The translations under genes and the position numbers were made by a program. The notes under the pieces are model-generated. The model saw nothing but the letters and a program-made list of their open reading frames with translations, did not search any database and had not been told where the DNA came from. This document shows, one piece after another, positions 25,269 through 35,657 of a stretch of 64,000 bases of DNA (positions within the stretch are counted from its first letter, which is position 1; the number at the start of each line of letters is the position of its first letter). The stretch is from Brevibacillus invocatus (lineage in GTDB: Bacteria > Bacillota > Bacilli > Brevibacillales > Brevibacillaceae), in the NCBI RefSeq assembly GCF_003710915.1, contig NZ_RHHR01000019.1:62001-126000 (forward strand), given 5' to 3'.

Positions 25269-26840
25269 CTAGAGTTTAATTGGAGCTTTGGCTTGAGCCT
25301 GGCTCCACTCCTCCACATTCCAAACCTGTGTAACCCAATCCTCGTAAAATTCAGGTTCGTGACATACCAGGAGGACGGTTCCCTTAAACTCCTTCAAGGA
25401 ACGCTTCAGCTCTTCCTTGGCTACAACGTCCAAATGGTTCGTTGGCTCGTCAAAGACAAGCCAGTTGCTTTCCCGTTGAAGCAGTTTGCAGAGGCGGACC
25501 TTTGCCTGCTCGCCACCGGAGAGAGCGTTCATGTTCCGGTTAATGTGTTCATTTTTCAGTCCGCAGCGAGCAAGCGCTCCGCGAACCTCGTGGTTGTTCA
25601 TCGCAGGGAATTCATTCCAGACTTCTTCCAAGGCGGTAAGGGGCTTCGCCTTCACTTCTTGTTCGAAGTAGGCTGGATGCAGGAAATCTCCTCGATCCAA
25701 CTTGCCTCCTAGTGGTGGAATGATACCCAGCAGCGTTTTCAGCAAAGTAGATTTACCCACACCGTTCATACCGACGATCGCTACTTTTTCGCCTCGCTCC
25801 AGCTTGACAGTCAGCTTCGGTAAAAGCGTGTGGCTGTAGCCGATTTCCAGATCCTCTGCTTCAACCACAAAGCGGCTGCTGGCGCGGGATTCCTTAAAGA
25901 TAAAGGTCGGCTTGGCTGCTGTCTCAGGTTTGTCGATGCGATCCATACGATCCAATTGCTTCTGGCGGCTTTTCGCGCGTCCGGTGGTAGACGCCCTAGC
26001 CTTGTTTCTCGCGATGAAGTCTTCCATTTTAGCAATCTCTTCCTGTTGCTTCTCGAATGCGTCAAAATGCTGGGTACGCTTCGTTTCTGACTGCGCCAGG
26101 AAAGACTCGTAGTTTCCGGTATACCGATTCAGCTTGGTGAATTCCAGATGGTAAATGACGTTAACTACCTCGTTCATGAAGGAGGTATCATGAGAAATCA
26201 GCATAAACGCATACGGATACTCTTTCAGATAGTTTTTGAGCCATACGATATGCTCTTCATCCAGGTAGTTTGTCGGCTCATCAAGCAGCAGAACCGTAGG
26301 ACGTTCCAGTAGCAGTTTGGCCAGCAGAACTTTGGTTCTTTGTCCACCCGATAAAGAAGCGACATCTCGTTCCAGACCGATGGCGCTAAGCCCTAAAGCA
26401 TTGGCAATCTCATCGACTTTGGCATCGATCAGATAAAAGCCGCTGGTTTCCAGACGATCCTGGATTTCACCCATGCGCTCCAGCAGTTCTTCCAGTTCTT
26501 CAGGAGATGCTTCTGCCATCTTCTCCCCTATCACCATCAGCTCTGCTTCCTGCTCCAGCAGTGGCAAGAATGCATCCTTCAGTACATCACGGATCGTTTT
26601 TCCTGCTTGAAGCTTGGTGTGTTGATCCAAGTATCCGTATTGGACCTTGGGCATCCATTCAATCCGGCCATGATCAGGCATGTTTTGACCGGTCAGAATA
26701 CCCATCATCGTTGATTTTCCTGTACCGTTCGCACCGACGAGACCTACACGATCTCCGGGCTGCAGACGAAATGATACTTCGCGAAACAAAATACGATCCC
26801 CAAAGCCGTGGGACAAATTTTCCACAATCAATACACTCAT
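25269..26840 (-). CDS. ABC-F family ATP-binding protein (YkpA/YbiT-like)
   Basis: A 523-residue soluble protein with two ABC domains and no membrane part. First domain: Walker A GANGTGKST, signature LSGGQRTK, Walker B LLLDEPTNYLDEEH. The 70-80-residue linker (P-site tRNA interaction motif region) is basic: ARNKARASTTGRAKSRQKQLDRMDR. Second domain: GMNGVGKST, LSGGEQAKVR, VFDEPTNHLD. ABC-F proteins act on ribosomes to relieve stalls or confer antibiotic protection; the domain sizes fit the housekeeping YkpA/YbiT branch more than resistance members. AGGAGG precedes the ATG. It starts 26 bp after the HEPN gene stop, so co-transcription is possible. Confidence 0.9.
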   Translation of the reverse strand: MSVLIVENLSHGFGDRILFREVSFRLQPGDRVGLVGANGTGKSTMMGILTGQNMPDHGRIEWMPKVQYGYLDQHTKLQAGKTIRDVLKDAFLPLLEQEAELMVIGEKMAEASPEELEELLERMGEIQDRLETSGFYLIDAKVDEIANALGLSAIGLERDVASLSGGQRTKVLLAKLLLERPTVLLLDEPTNYLDEEHIVWLKNYLKEYPYAFMLISHDTSFMNEVVNVIYHLEFTKLNRYTGNYESFLAQSETKRTQHFDAFEKQQEEIAKMEDFIARNKARASTTGRAKSRQKQLDRMDRIDKPETAAKPTFIFKESRASSRFVVEAEDLEIGYSHTLLPKLTVKLERGEKVAIVGMNGVGKSTLLKTLLGIIPPLGGKLDRGDFLHPAYFEQEVKAKPLTALEEVWNEFPAMNNHEVRGALARCGLKNEHINRNMNALSGGEQAKVRLCKLLQRESNWLVFDEPTNHLDVVAKEELKRSLKEFKGTVLLVCHEPEFYEDWVTQVWNVEEWSQAQAKAPIKL

Positions 26841-26866
26841 AGGTTCCTCCTGGTTCGTAACCTCTC

Positions 26867-27730
26867 TTAGACGTTTAAAGTAATTCTTTCAAAGCGTTGC
26901 GGTGCATAGCGCTGTACATAATTCTCGCCTGACATGATCAATTCATCCAAGCGATTGCGTAAATCCTGAATCGTAATGCCTTCCATCGCTGTATTCAAAA
27001 TGGCAGCCCGAGCCATCATCCTCAGCAAATTGACTTCATTGACAATCTTTTTGCCGAAAACTTTTCCACTATGAACGATCTCTGATCGATGATTATACGA
27101 TTTTTTGATGAACTCCGCAATATTTTGCCGTTCCTCAAACGTTGCTCCAAAATAATACGCCATCCGAAGCCGTAATTTGTAGGTGATTTCGCCCTTTTTT
27201 CCATCAGGTACAAACAAGGATTCAAGCGCAATCCACAAATCGAGCAGTTGATCTTCGGGGCTCTTTTTTTCCAGAGAAAGCGTATAACGGCGAAAGGCAA
27301 GCGAGGGTAACTTTTGATCAAGCAACGACATGAATATAGTCTCGGCATCCTGATCAAATATATATTTGGGACCGTCTAGCGAACGTTTGAGATACGTAAT
27401 CCCGTACATATTTTTCTCGATGGTAATGACATACGGGATGGAGCAAATTCCATTAATAACCGAGATGTTCAGCTTGCTTTCGATTTCTTCAATCCAATCC
27501 TGATCCTCTGTAATCCTCATGTCAGGATAATCTGCTACAAGGAACATGCTAGTCGGTTCAACTCGTTTATCGAATAGACGTTTGTTTTCGTCCATCTCAT
27601 TGCGTAGATACTTGGATGCCAGCTCGTATGGCTTCTCGGCACCAGCTACGAGGTAGTAGGAATTAGGCAGCTCAATGCGGAACGGTTTTGTCGCAGTCGA
27701 ATTGAAAACGGGTGCTATCAACAGTGGCAT
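26867..27730 (-). CDS. HEPN-domain protein (ApeA-like HEPN)
   Basis: A 287-residue protein. The C-terminal half resembles Apea-like HEPN domains: a helix DLWIALESLFVPDGKKGEITYKLRLRMAYYFG (about 164-195), then a helix FIKKSYNHRSEIVHSGK with Arg215 and His220 in the R-x4-H arrangement used by HEPN RNases. The N-terminal 150 residues are of unknown fold. Related proteins include abortive-infection RNases, but many are uncharacterised and no partner gene is obvious here. A perfect 20-bp palindrome lies 51-70 bp upstream of the ATG. The gene just downstream encodes an ABC-F ATPase. Confidence 0.72.
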   Translation of the reverse strand: MPLLIAPVFNSTATKPFRIELPNSYYLVAGAEKPYELASKYLRNEMDENKRLFDKRVEPTSMFLVADYPDMRITEDQDWIEEIESKLNISVINGICSIPYVITIEKNMYGITYLKRSLDGPKYIFDQDAETIFMSLLDQKLPSLAFRRYTLSLEKKSPEDQLLDLWIALESLFVPDGKKGEITYKLRLRMAYYFGATFEERQNIAEFIKKSYNHRSEIVHSGKVFGKKIVNEVNLLRMMARAAILNTAMEGITIQDLRNRLDELIMSGENYVQRYAPQRFERITLNV

Positions 27731-27780
27731 ATAATCGCTCCTTTCTGATCCCAGTACTGTCCATTACCTCTTTATCAGTT

Positions 27781-27800
27781 AACATAATAATTATTATGTT
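27781..27800. promoter_or_regulatory. Perfect 20-bp AT-rich palindrome upstream of the HEPN gene
   Basis: AACATAATAATTATTATGTT is fully self-complementary. It lies 51-70 bp before the HEPN start and about 100 bp before sspP on the other strand, a good position for an operator. Such AT-rich palindromes can also arise by chance. Confidence 0.45.
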
Positions 27801-27902
27801 ATATATCGATGGTGCGTACAAGCTTCCTTATAGAATACCAGCATTTCCTATGTTTCGTCATCCTTCACTTGCATCAAACTATGCGAGAAGGAGTTGAATT
27901 CG

Positions 27903-28052
27903 ATGAGAAACGATCCTAATTTTGAGGAAAACCCACATCAAGTGTACAACAACGAGGCACAACCACTAGAGCAGACTGGAGAACCGCTTCCAGGCTCAAA
28001 AAAAGTGAAACAGCAAAATCATTCCCGACAGATTAAAACAAGAGAAGGATAA
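27903..28052 (+). CDS. sspP: Small acid-soluble spore protein P-like
   Basis: A 49-residue protein. The central EPLPGSKKVKQQNHSRQ matches the SspP pattern (EPLSGSKKVKNRNHTRQ in B. subtilis, from memory); the N-terminus is acidic, the C-terminus basic. SspP is a minor spore-core protein made in the forespore. AAGGAG lies about 10 nt before the ATG at 27903 and a strong terminator follows. It should be transcribed by sigma-G; I did not identify a clear forespore promoter. It is a single-gene unit. Confidence 0.85.
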   Translation: MRNDPNFEENPHQVYNNEAQPLEQTGEPLPGSKKVKQQNHSRQIKTREG

Positions 28053-28081
28053 GGACTTTCTACAAAAGAGTTCAAACTACG

Positions 28082-28110
28082 ACACCCGGCCCTGACAGCC
28101 GGGTGTTTTT
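28082..28110 (+). terminator. Terminator of sspP
   Basis: The 9-bp perfect stem ACACCCGGC / GCCGGGTGT is followed by TTTTCC. Confidence 0.9.
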
Positions 28111-28198
28111 CCTTTTATTTACAACAAAAAAGATTGAATTGTCCCATCTGGTTGAACTATGATTAATTTACCATTTTGATTGGAGGTTAAAGCTAAAG

Positions 28199-28930
28199 AT
28201 GATTCTCATTCCTCTGTCGGGCAATAGCCCACTATCCAATCATGTCAGCTATCATGTCTCTCCGCTGTATGAATTAGCGGCGAGTCTACACGCGTTGGCA
28301 CAGATCGAACCACCAGAGCCATATCAAGTATGGACGAACGAGGTCATCGAGAGGTTTCGTATGGAAGGTCTGTTCAATGATTGGGATTATCTTTGTCCCC
28401 TGTTTCGATACGGCATCCCAGATCTATTCGAAGCGGATCAAACCAAAGGAGTAATGAGCGTTTCTGAGCTGTACCAATATTTTGTCACACTCACAACAGA
28501 TGCCTTTGCTCAAAGCTTGAAGCCGCTTATTGCCAGTTGGAACCACTATCATGAACGTCCTCCAGTCGCTGACGACATACAAAATGACCCTGACTTTGTC
28601 AAAGGCCGCTTCAACCTGTTTATGTCTTCGTACTGGCAGTTGCTTTTTGAAGCGACCTGGGAAAAAATAGCCCCGCTTTTTGTTACTGAAGCGGAAAGAA
28701 TTCAGCAAGCTTGTGCAGACTTTCCGACTCTACAATCCTATCTATACAAACTTTTCCCATCATTCTCATTTCAAGAGGAAAGGAACATGCTTGCCTTACA
28801 CACTTCTGACCCTGATGAACAAGTACAAAGCCTGATCTTGCAGCCCAGTTATTTTACCTGTTCCACTTCCCACTCAAAGAAAAAAACGAGCCTCTATCTG
28901 CTTTACCCACTCAGCTATTCAAGCCGTTAA
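28199..28930 (+). CDS. DUF5937-like protein lacking the ArsR helix-turn-helix
   Basis: A 243-residue protein. The N-terminus (HVSPLYELAASLHALAQ) and the helical middle resemble the DUF5937 ligand-binding part of long ArsR-family regulators, in which a winged helix normally follows at the C-terminus. Here the protein ends after VQSLILQPSYFTC ... SLYLLYPLS, where the sensor part of those regulators ends, and a terminator starts 10 bp later. The DNA-binding domain is therefore absent, either lost or never present. The assignment is by motif memory and moderate. SD TGGAGG lies about 15-20 nt upstream, with AAAG nearer the ATG. Confidence 0.6.
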   Translation: MILIPLSGNSPLSNHVSYHVSPLYELAASLHALAQIEPPEPYQVWTNEVIERFRMEGLFNDWDYLCPLFRYGIPDLFEADQTKGVMSVSELYQYFVTLTTDAFAQSLKPLIASWNHYHERPPVADDIQNDPDFVKGRFNLFMSSYWQLLFEATWEKIAPLFVTEAERIQQACADFPTLQSYLYKLFPSFSFQEERNMLALHTSDPDEQVQSLILQPSYFTCSTSHSKKKTSLYLLYPLSYSSR

Positions 28931-28936
28931 CCCAAT

Positions 28937-28962
28937 AAAAACGCCCTACGATGGGCGTTTTT
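28937..28962. terminator. Bidirectional terminator between convergent genes
   Basis: The stem ACGCCC / GGGCGT (28941-28946 with 28953-28958) has T-runs on both strands (TTTTT after it on plus, TTTTTA on minus). On the minus strand the stem includes the last codons and stop of the Spo0E-like gene. Confidence 0.85.
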
Positions 28963-29110
28963 CGTATTGTCGCATGTGTGCAACAATGAGTTTATCCAGC
29001 TGTTGGCTAATTCTCACGATTTCTGGGTCAAGAAAATTGTAACCTGCGTTTTTTGCAGCGCTTTCGAGCTTATGCCGCAAGTCATCAATCATCTTACTCG
29101 TAATCTCCAT
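28946..29110 (-). CDS. Spo0E-like sporulation regulatory protein (aspartyl phosphatase family)
   Basis: A 54-residue protein with the Spo0E pattern: MIDDLRHKLESAAKNAGYNFLDPEIVRISQQLDKLIVAHM, containing the signature SQQLD at the centre of the second helix. Spo0E-family proteins dephosphorylate Spo0A~P and delay sporulation. The start is ambiguous: ATG at 29110 (MEITSKM) is used here, with an in-frame ATG six codons later. The coding end is embedded in the bidirectional terminator. Specificity for Spo0A is inferred from the family. Confidence 0.85.
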   Translation of the reverse strand: MEITSKMIDDLRHKLESAAKNAGYNFLDPEIVRISQQLDKLIVAHMRQYEKRPS

Positions 29111-29189
29111 GCTGCCGACCCCCACCCGCACTAAGTCTCCCACTATTTTACATTATATACGATATACTGGAAAGGGTATATGTGGAAGA

Positions 29190-29225
29190 AATAGCCTTGC
29201 ACCGATTTTTTGGTACAAGGCTATT
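29190..29225 (-). terminator. Terminator of the pdh operon
   Basis: The 10-bp stem AATAGCCTTG / CAAGGCTATT (extended by ACC/GGT) is followed by a modest T-rich TTCTTCC on the minus strand, 45 bp after the pdhD stop. Confidence 0.7.
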
Positions 29226-29270
29226 GATTTGTACGTTTATAGTTATGTCTGCACTCGTGGTGAATAGAGC

Positions 29271-30680
29271 CTACTTCATTACATGAATCGGATGACCCAA
29301 TGCCAATTCGGCAGCTTCCATCGTAACTTCGCCCAAAGTTGGATGCGCATGGATGGTCAACTCGATATCCTCTAAGGTCGCACCCATTTCAATAGCCAAT
29401 CCTACTTCAGCGATAATATTGGACGCTTCTGGTCCCACGATTTGCGCACCAAGAACGAGCTTAGATTCCTTATCGGCAATCAGTTTTACATAGCCTTCGC
29501 CTGCATTAACGGACAGCGCACGTCCGTTTGCTGCGAAAGGAAAACGACCGACAATATAATCGATACCCTGTTCTTTGGCTTCTCTTTCGTTGATTCCAAC
29601 GCTTGCAATTTCCGGATCGCAGAAAACAACAGCAGGAATTGCCTTGTAATCTACTTCGGAAGGTTTGCCCGCGATTGCTTCAGCCGCCACTTTCGCCTCA
29701 TAGGATGCTTTGTGAGCCAAAGCTGGTCCAGCTACGATATCACCGATCGCGTAGACATTCGGGATGTTCGTACGGCCTTGCTTATCGACAACGACCAGAC
29801 CTCTGTCTGTCAGGTTCATTCCCACTTCACGTAGACCAAGCTCATCTGTATTTGGACGACGTCCTACGGTAACCAGGATGTATTCAGCTTCGATTTTCTG
29901 TTGTTCGCCCTTCACTTCAGCGGAAACAATGACGCCATTTTCGGTCTCTTCCATACCTTGAGCCAAAGCCTTGGTTTTGATTTCCACGCCCAGCTTTTTC
30001 AGCTTGCGCTCCACCAATCGCGGCATATCCGGCTCAAAGCCCGGCAGAATCTGATCAGAACCTTCGAGGATTGTCACTTTCGTACCGAATTTCGCAAACA
30101 CGGTACCCAGCTCAATCCCGATATATCCACCACCGATGATCACGAGGCTTTTAGGCAGCTCCGTGAGGGAGAGTGCTTCTGTAGAAGACAGCACACGTTT
30201 GCCAAACGGGAATGCCGGCAGCTCGATTGGACGAGAGCCTGTCGCGATGATGCAATGCTCAAAGCGATAACGGTTTACATCGTAGCCGTGGAATACACGA
30301 ACTTCATTTTCAGTTACGAACAAGGCTTCTCCAGGGATAACCTGGATTTTGTGTCCTTTAAACAGAGAAGCGACTCCACCTGTCAATTGTTTGACAATGC
30401 CGCCCTTCCATTCTTGTACTTTGGCAAAATCCACTCGTACGTTATCCATGGTAATCCCCATAGATGCGGTATGCTGCGTATGCTCATAGGTGTGAGCTGC
30501 ATGGATCATCGCCTTGGAAGGGATGCAACCCACGTTTAGGCACACACCGCCTAGTTCTGCTTTTTCCACCACAGCAACTGTTTTCCCGAGTTGAGCCGCA
30601 CGGATGGCTGCTACATATCCGCCGGGACCAGCGCCGATGACGAGGACGTCTACTTCTGTTGTAAATTCTCCTACTACCAT
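29271..30680 (-). CDS. pdhD: Dihydrolipoyl dehydrogenase (E3)
   Basis: A 469-residue FAD enzyme that reoxidises dihydrolipoamide for pyruvate dehydrogenase (and shared 2-oxoacid complexes). Motifs: FAD-binding [17 protein letters not shown], redox-active disulfide Cys47/Cys52 in [16 protein letters not shown]-binding [12 protein letters not shown], second FAD motif NVYAIGDI, and the C-terminal HAHPTLGE catalytic His-Glu. Length is standard. It is the last gene of pdhABCD, 6 bp after pdhC, with SD GGAGGG before the ATG. The name lpdA is equally used. Confidence 0.97.
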   Translation of the reverse strand: MVVGEFTTEVDVLVIGAGPGGYVAAIRAAQLGKTVAVVEKAELGGVCLNVGCIPSKAMIHAAHTYEHTQHTASMGITMDNVRVDFAKVQEWKGGIVKQLTGGVASLFKGHKIQVIPGEALFVTENEVRVFHGYDVNRYRFEHCIIATGSRPIELPAFPFGKRVLSSTEALSLTELPKSLVIIGGGYIGIELGTVFAKFGTKVTILEGSDQILPGFEPDMPRLVERKLKKLGVEIKTKALAQGMEETENGVIVSAEVKGEQQKIEAEYILVTVGRRPNTDELGLREVGMNLTDRGLVVVDKQGRTNIPNVYAIGDIVAGPALAHKASYEAKVAAEAIAGKPSEVDYKAIPAVVFCDPEIASVGINEREAKEQGIDYIVGRFPFAANGRALSVNAGEGYVKLIADKESKLVLGAQIVGPEASNIIAEVGLAIEMGATLEDIELTIHAHPTLGEVTMEAAELALGHPIHVMK

Positions 30681-30686
30681 AGTTGT

Positions 30687-32096
30687 TTATCCCTCCATGA
30701 CGAGCAGCGTAGGGTTTTCCAGAAGCTGCTTCACGTAGTTGACAAAACGCTGTGCAGGCTCGCCATCCACCAAGCGATGGTCAAAGCTGAGCGAGAGAGA
30801 CAGGACTTGACCCACTACGATTTCTCCGTTTTTCACCACTGGTTTTTCGGTGATGCGGCCGACTCCCAGAATGGCAACCTCTGGATAGTTGATAATTGGG
30901 GTAAAGAACATGCCACCGGCAGAACCAATATTGGTGATGCTGAATGTGGAACCTTTCAGATCATCCGCAGTTGCTTTGCGGTCACGAGCTTTTTTCGCAA
31001 GTTCACCGATCTCCGCCGAGATTTGGAAGATCGATTTGCTGTCAGCACCTTTCACGACTGGTACCAAGAGACCATCCTCGGTGGAAGTCGCGATCCCGAT
31101 GTTATAGTATTTTTTGTAGATGATTTCTTGTTTTTCATCATCGATGGAAGCGTTCAGCTCAGGGAATTTCTTCAATCCTGCTACTACAGCCTTCACGATC
31201 ATAGGCAGATACGTCAGTTTGATGCCGCGTTCTTCTGCCAAAGGCTTCGCTTCTTTGCGCATTTCAACAAGCGCTGTCACATCTACTTCGTCGAAGATGG
31301 TGACATGTGGTGCTGTATAAGCGGACTTGACCATCGCTTTGGCAATCGCTTTACGCATGCCTTTGAGTGGTACACGCTCTTCTATCTCTCCACCTTGGGT
31401 AGGAGTGTAATGAACAGTAGGAGTCGCAGCTGCTTGGGAAACACCTCTCGCTGCTTGCGCTTCGCTTGCTGGAGCCACAGCTGCCGCATTGGATTGCTCT
31501 GCTGCTGGAGCTGACGCTGCTACTGCACCGCCTGCTACAAAACGGTCTACGTCTTCACGAGTAATGCGTCCCAGCTTGCCGGTTCCCGGTACTGTGTTCA
31601 GGCTAACTCCTTTTTCACGTGCATATTTCCGCACAGATGGAGTGGCCAATACGTGCTTGCGATCAATCGGTGCAGCTACTGCTGTAGCTGTTGCCGCAGA
31701 TGCCAAAGGCGTTTCCAAAGACTGGTTCGCGTTTGCACTCACTTGGGAGCCAATATCACACCCTGGCTCCATCTTTTCATCTGCTGCAGGCGCTGGTGCT
31801 GCTTCTGTTGCTTGTGCTTCACCATGACCGTGGTCAGGCAGGTTCGGGATTTCCCCTTCCACTTCGAATTCAATCAATGGATCACCTACGACACTTACGG
31901 TGCCTTCTGTTACTTTCAGATCAATGACTTTTCCCTTTACAGGAGAAGGTACTTCTACTACTGCTTTATCATTTTGTACTTCCATGATCACTTGGTCTTC
32001 TTCTACGGAATCCCCCGGCTGGACGTGCCATTTGACGATCTCGCCTTCATGGATACCCTCACCAAGCTCTGGGAGTCTGAATGTAAAACGACTCAC
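30687..32096 (-). CDS. pdhC: Pyruvate dehydrogenase complex E2, dihydrolipoyl acetyltransferase
   Basis: A 469-residue core subunit. A single lipoyl domain (1-80, lipoyl Lys44 in [10 protein letters not shown]) is followed by an Ala/Pro-rich linker, the peripheral-subunit-binding domain ([20 protein letters not shown] ... GRITREDV), a second Ala-rich linker, and the acetyltransferase domain ending with the catalytic SFDHRLVDG. The GTG at 32096 is chosen for SD AAGGAGG 8 nt upstream; an earlier ATG is inside the SD region. It is separated from pdhB by 105 bp that hold a hairpin, unlike the tight spacing elsewhere in the operon. Confidence 0.96.
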   Translation of the reverse strand: MSRFTFRLPELGEGIHEGEIVKWHVQPGDSVEEDQVIMEVQNDKAVVEVPSPVKGKVIDLKVTEGTVSVVGDPLIEFEVEGEIPNLPDHGHGEAQATEAAPAPAADEKMEPGCDIGSQVSANANQSLETPLASAATATAVAAPIDRKHVLATPSVRKYAREKGVSLNTVPGTGKLGRITREDVDRFVAGGAVAASAPAAEQSNAAAVAPASEAQAARGVSQAAATPTVHYTPTQGGEIEERVPLKGMRKAIAKAMVKSAYTAPHVTIFDEVDVTALVEMRKEAKPLAEERGIKLTYLPMIVKAVVAGLKKFPELNASIDDEKQEIIYKKYYNIGIATSTEDGLLVPVVKGADSKSIFQISAEIGELAKKARDRKATADDLKGSTFSITNIGSAGGMFFTPIINYPEVAILGVGRITEKPVVKNGEIVVGQVLSLSLSFDHRLVDGEPAQRFVNYVKQLLENPTLLVMEG

Positions 32097-32154
32097 GCTA
32101 TTCTCCTCCTTCATAAACACTTGCCGTATTTTCAACAGGTTTGTGCCAAAAGAA

Positions 32155-32180
32155 GGCGGAAAGCTCTCAACTTTTCCGCC
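32155..32180 (-). promoter_or_regulatory. Hairpin between pdhB and pdhC (possible attenuator or processing site)
   Basis: On the minus strand GGCGGAAA / TTTCCGCC forms a perfect 8-bp stem followed by TTCTTTT, in the gap between pdhB and pdhC. The U-tract is weak, so it may cause partial termination or protect an mRNA end, not a full stop. Confidence 0.5.
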
Positions 32181-32201
32181 AATTGTATCCTTGTTAAGCC
32201 A

Positions 32202-33182
32202 TTAGAAGTCAAGCACTTGGGTCAGGCCGTCCACAACACGCTTCACGTCTGGGAGCCATACATCCTCTGCCTGTGCAAAAGGATATACGGTATCAGGAGC
32301 TGTTACGCGCAGGACAGGTGCTTCCAGGTGAAGAATGGCACGCTCATTGATTTGCGTGATGATTTCCGCTGCTACACCAGAAGTTTTTTGAGCTTCCTGT
32401 ACAACAATGGCACGGTTGGTTTTCTTCACAGATTCCACGATCGTGTCGATATCGAGTGGGCTAATCGTTCTCAGGTCGATTACTTCTACTTTCGCTCCAC
32501 GTGCTTTCTCGATTTCTTCAGCCGCTTTCAGGCTGGTATGCACCATCGCACCATACGTAATAATGGTAACGTCGCTACCTTCTTTGACGATGTTCGCCTT
32601 GCCCAGCGGAATGGTGTACTCACCCTCTGGAACTTCTTGGCGGAACGAACGATACAGCTTCATATGCTCCAGGAAAACGACTGGATCGTTGTCGCGGATT
32701 GCAGAGATCAGCAAGCCTTTTGCATCGTATGGATTGGAAGGAATGACGACTTTCAGACCTGGGGTTTGCAGCATCAAGCCCTCGAGGGAGTCAGCATGCA
32801 GCTCAGGTGTTTTCACGCCTCCACCAAATGGAGAGCGGAATGTAACAGGACTGGAAAAACGTCCGCCGGAACGGTAACGCATACGAGTTGCTTGGGAAGC
32901 AATCGCGTCAAATGTCTCGAATACGAACCCGAAGAATTGGATCTCGGCTACAGGACGGAATCCGTTGATGGAAAGTCCTACTGCCAGTCCGCCGATTCCG
33001 GACTCAGCGAGCGGCGTATCAAATACGCGCTGCTCGCCGAATTCTGCTTGCAGTCCTTCAGTAGCGCGGAATACCCCGCCGTTGTTCCCTACGTCTTCCC
33101 CAAAGACGAGTACGGTTTCGTCGCGTTTCAACTCTACGCGCATTGCATCCGTAATGGCTTGAACCATTGTCATTTGTGCCAT
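32202..33182 (-). CDS. pdhB: Pyruvate dehydrogenase E1 component, beta subunit
   Basis: A 326-residue transketolase-like subunit that completes the thiamine-diphosphate site. It begins [14 protein letters not shown] and shows [20 protein letters not shown] with the TPP-activating Glu, the phosphorylation-loop-like [17 protein letters not shown], and the C-terminal transketolase domain ([24 protein letters not shown]). Length and motifs are standard. It starts 3 bp after the pdhA stop. Confidence 0.97.
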   Translation of the reverse strand: MAQMTMVQAITDAMRVELKRDETVLVFGEDVGNNGGVFRATEGLQAEFGEQRVFDTPLAESGIGGLAVGLSINGFRPVAEIQFFGFVFETFDAIASQATRMRYRSGGRFSSPVTFRSPFGGGVKTPELHADSLEGLMLQTPGLKVVIPSNPYDAKGLLISAIRDNDPVVFLEHMKLYRSFRQEVPEGEYTIPLGKANIVKEGSDVTIITYGAMVHTSLKAAEEIEKARGAKVEVIDLRTISPLDIDTIVESVKKTNRAIVVQEAQKTSGVAAEIITQINERAILHLEAPVLRVTAPDTVYPFAQAEDVWLPDVKRVVDGLTQVLDF

Positions 33183-33185
33183 GGC

Positions 33186-34277
<1,092 letters not shown>

Positions 34278-34448
34278 TCACCTCGTCACTAGTTTAAGGG
34301 CTTTTCCTGTAACCTTCGCTCGCCGGACAAATGAACCAAGCGATTGCTCAGTCATTGGGCGATAGATGATCCAAAGGAAGAATCCCTGGGAAAGCAGAAG
34401 AAAAATTGATCTGTGTAATCGGTTTTCAAGCACCTGTTACACTACCCT

Positions 34449-34476
34449 GTTATACCTCAGGGAAAAGTCTGTTCAA
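34449..34476 (-). promoter_or_regulatory. Probable promoter of pdhABCD
   Basis: On the minus strand TTGAAC (34476-34471), a 16-bp spacer and TATAAC (34454-34449) precede pdhA by about 180 bp. The rest of the 34272-34597 gap shows several TGTTAT repeats but nothing I can assign. Confidence 0.5.
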
Positions 34477-34597
34477 TGTGTTATAGTATTGATATTACAG
34501 GGTTTATTTCCTCTCTGTTATCATTTACTATAAAAGCTGTATCAGTTTTTTTCAAGCCTTAGTTTTATATTTGATGAAAACAGGGGGGCCAAAAAAC

Positions 34598-35332
34598 GTG
34601 TCTGATTATGTAAAACGCACGATTGTCAAAGAAGAAGTACCCAGTACTCACGTGGATTCACCACGTTTGGTCAAAGTTTATTTGCCACCTGGATATAATG
34701 AACTTCTCTCCTATCCCGTTGTCTACTGTCAGGATGGAAACGACTTTTTCACGATGGGACGAATTGCTACGATCGCCAACCAGCTTATTCTGGAGGAAGG
34801 CATTGAACCATTCCTGATCGTCGGCGTCTCGGTTGAGCGCAGCAAACGCACCAGTGAATATGCCGCTACTGGTTCACGCAACGAAGCGTACAAGCGTTTC
34901 TTTACAGGAGAATTGCTCCCCTATATCGAGGAGCGCTACCCTGTCCGCCGGGATTCCTCGGCACGAGTATTGGCTGGTGATTCGCTTGGAGGCACCGTAT
35001 CGTTACATCTTGCACTGGATCGCCCTGACCTATTCGGACGGGTTCTCTCCTTATCAGGCGCCTTTTTCCAAACGACCCAAGACCAGCTTGCGCAAGCAGA
35101 AAGCCTTTCCTGGCTGAACATCTGGATGGTCGTCGGCCTGGATGAAACAGCCGTCGAAACACACACAGGCACGTATGACTTCGTCCACTGGAATCGACTC
35201 GCCAAAAATGTGCTGGAGCAAAAAGGTGCAGCTATCTCCTACCGTGAAAAACCAGGGGATCATGTCTGGGGTTTGTGGCAAAAGGAATTGCCTGATGGAC
35301 TTCGTCACTTTTTCCCTGCTCTCCGCCTGTAG
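34598..35332 (+). CDS. Esterase, enterochelin-esterase-like alpha/beta hydrolase
   Basis: A 244-residue cytosolic hydrolase of the Esterase_D family (YjcH-like). RLVKVYLPPGYNELLSYPVVYCQDGNDFF forms the start of the fold, the nucleophile Ser is in LAGDSLGGTVSLHLAL, and the catalytic His in GDHVWGLWQKELPD. Asp in VVGLDE may be the acid. The GTG at 34598 is preferred because GGGGGG lies 9 nt upstream; an ATG nine codons earlier overlaps that SD. It stands alone, divergent from pdh. The substrate is unknown. Confidence 0.85.
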   Translation: MSDYVKRTIVKEEVPSTHVDSPRLVKVYLPPGYNELLSYPVVYCQDGNDFFTMGRIATIANQLILEEGIEPFLIVGVSVERSKRTSEYAATGSRNEAYKRFFTGELLPYIEERYPVRRDSSARVLAGDSLGGTVSLHLALDRPDLFGRVLSLSGAFFQTTQDQLAQAESLSWLNIWMVVGLDETAVETHTGTYDFVHWNRLAKNVLEQKGAAISYREKPGDHVWGLWQKELPDGLRHFFPALRL

Positions 35333-35344
35333 GCTTCACCCAGG

Positions 35345-35536
35345 CTACAAGCCGTTAATTTCCTGAATATCTTCATAGCTGTAATAGCGGCCATCTGCCA
35401 GGTAAATTCCTTGGTGGGTGGCTTTATCGATTTCTCCAGCCACTTGCGTATCATTGCCGAGCACGATATTGACTATTTTGCTTTCATCACGTTGCATCTG
35501 GTTTTGGATGCGTTCTCTGTCTTTTGCTGAAATCAT
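35345..35536 (-). CDS. Small uncharacterised protein (63 aa)
   Basis: The ATG at 35536 has SD GAGGGA 5 nt upstream. An N-terminal helix (MISAKDRERIQNQMQRDESK) is followed by a small beta-rich part (IVNIVLGNDTQVAGEID, HQGIYLADGRYYSYEDIQEI) reminiscent of SH3-like or Sm-like barrels, but this is only a pattern. It is convergent with the esterase gene, 12 bp apart. No family is recognised. Confidence 0.65.
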   Translation of the reverse strand: MISAKDRERIQNQMQRDESKIVNIVLGNDTQVAGEIDKATHQGIYLADGRYYSYEDIQEINGL

Positions 35537-35628
35537 GGTTATCCCTCATTTCCTAATGATTGGATACCCTTAGTATTTCTTTGGCTTTGATGATTTACAC
35601 GCAAGATGGACGGATTCACTTGCAGCGC

Positions 35629-35657
35629 AAAAAAGAAGCCCCCACTTAACGGAGGGC
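35629..35657 (-). terminator. Terminator of the threonine aldolase gene
   Basis: The stem GCCCTC / GGGGGC with the stop codon in the loop is followed on the minus strand by TTTTTT. Confidence 0.75.
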
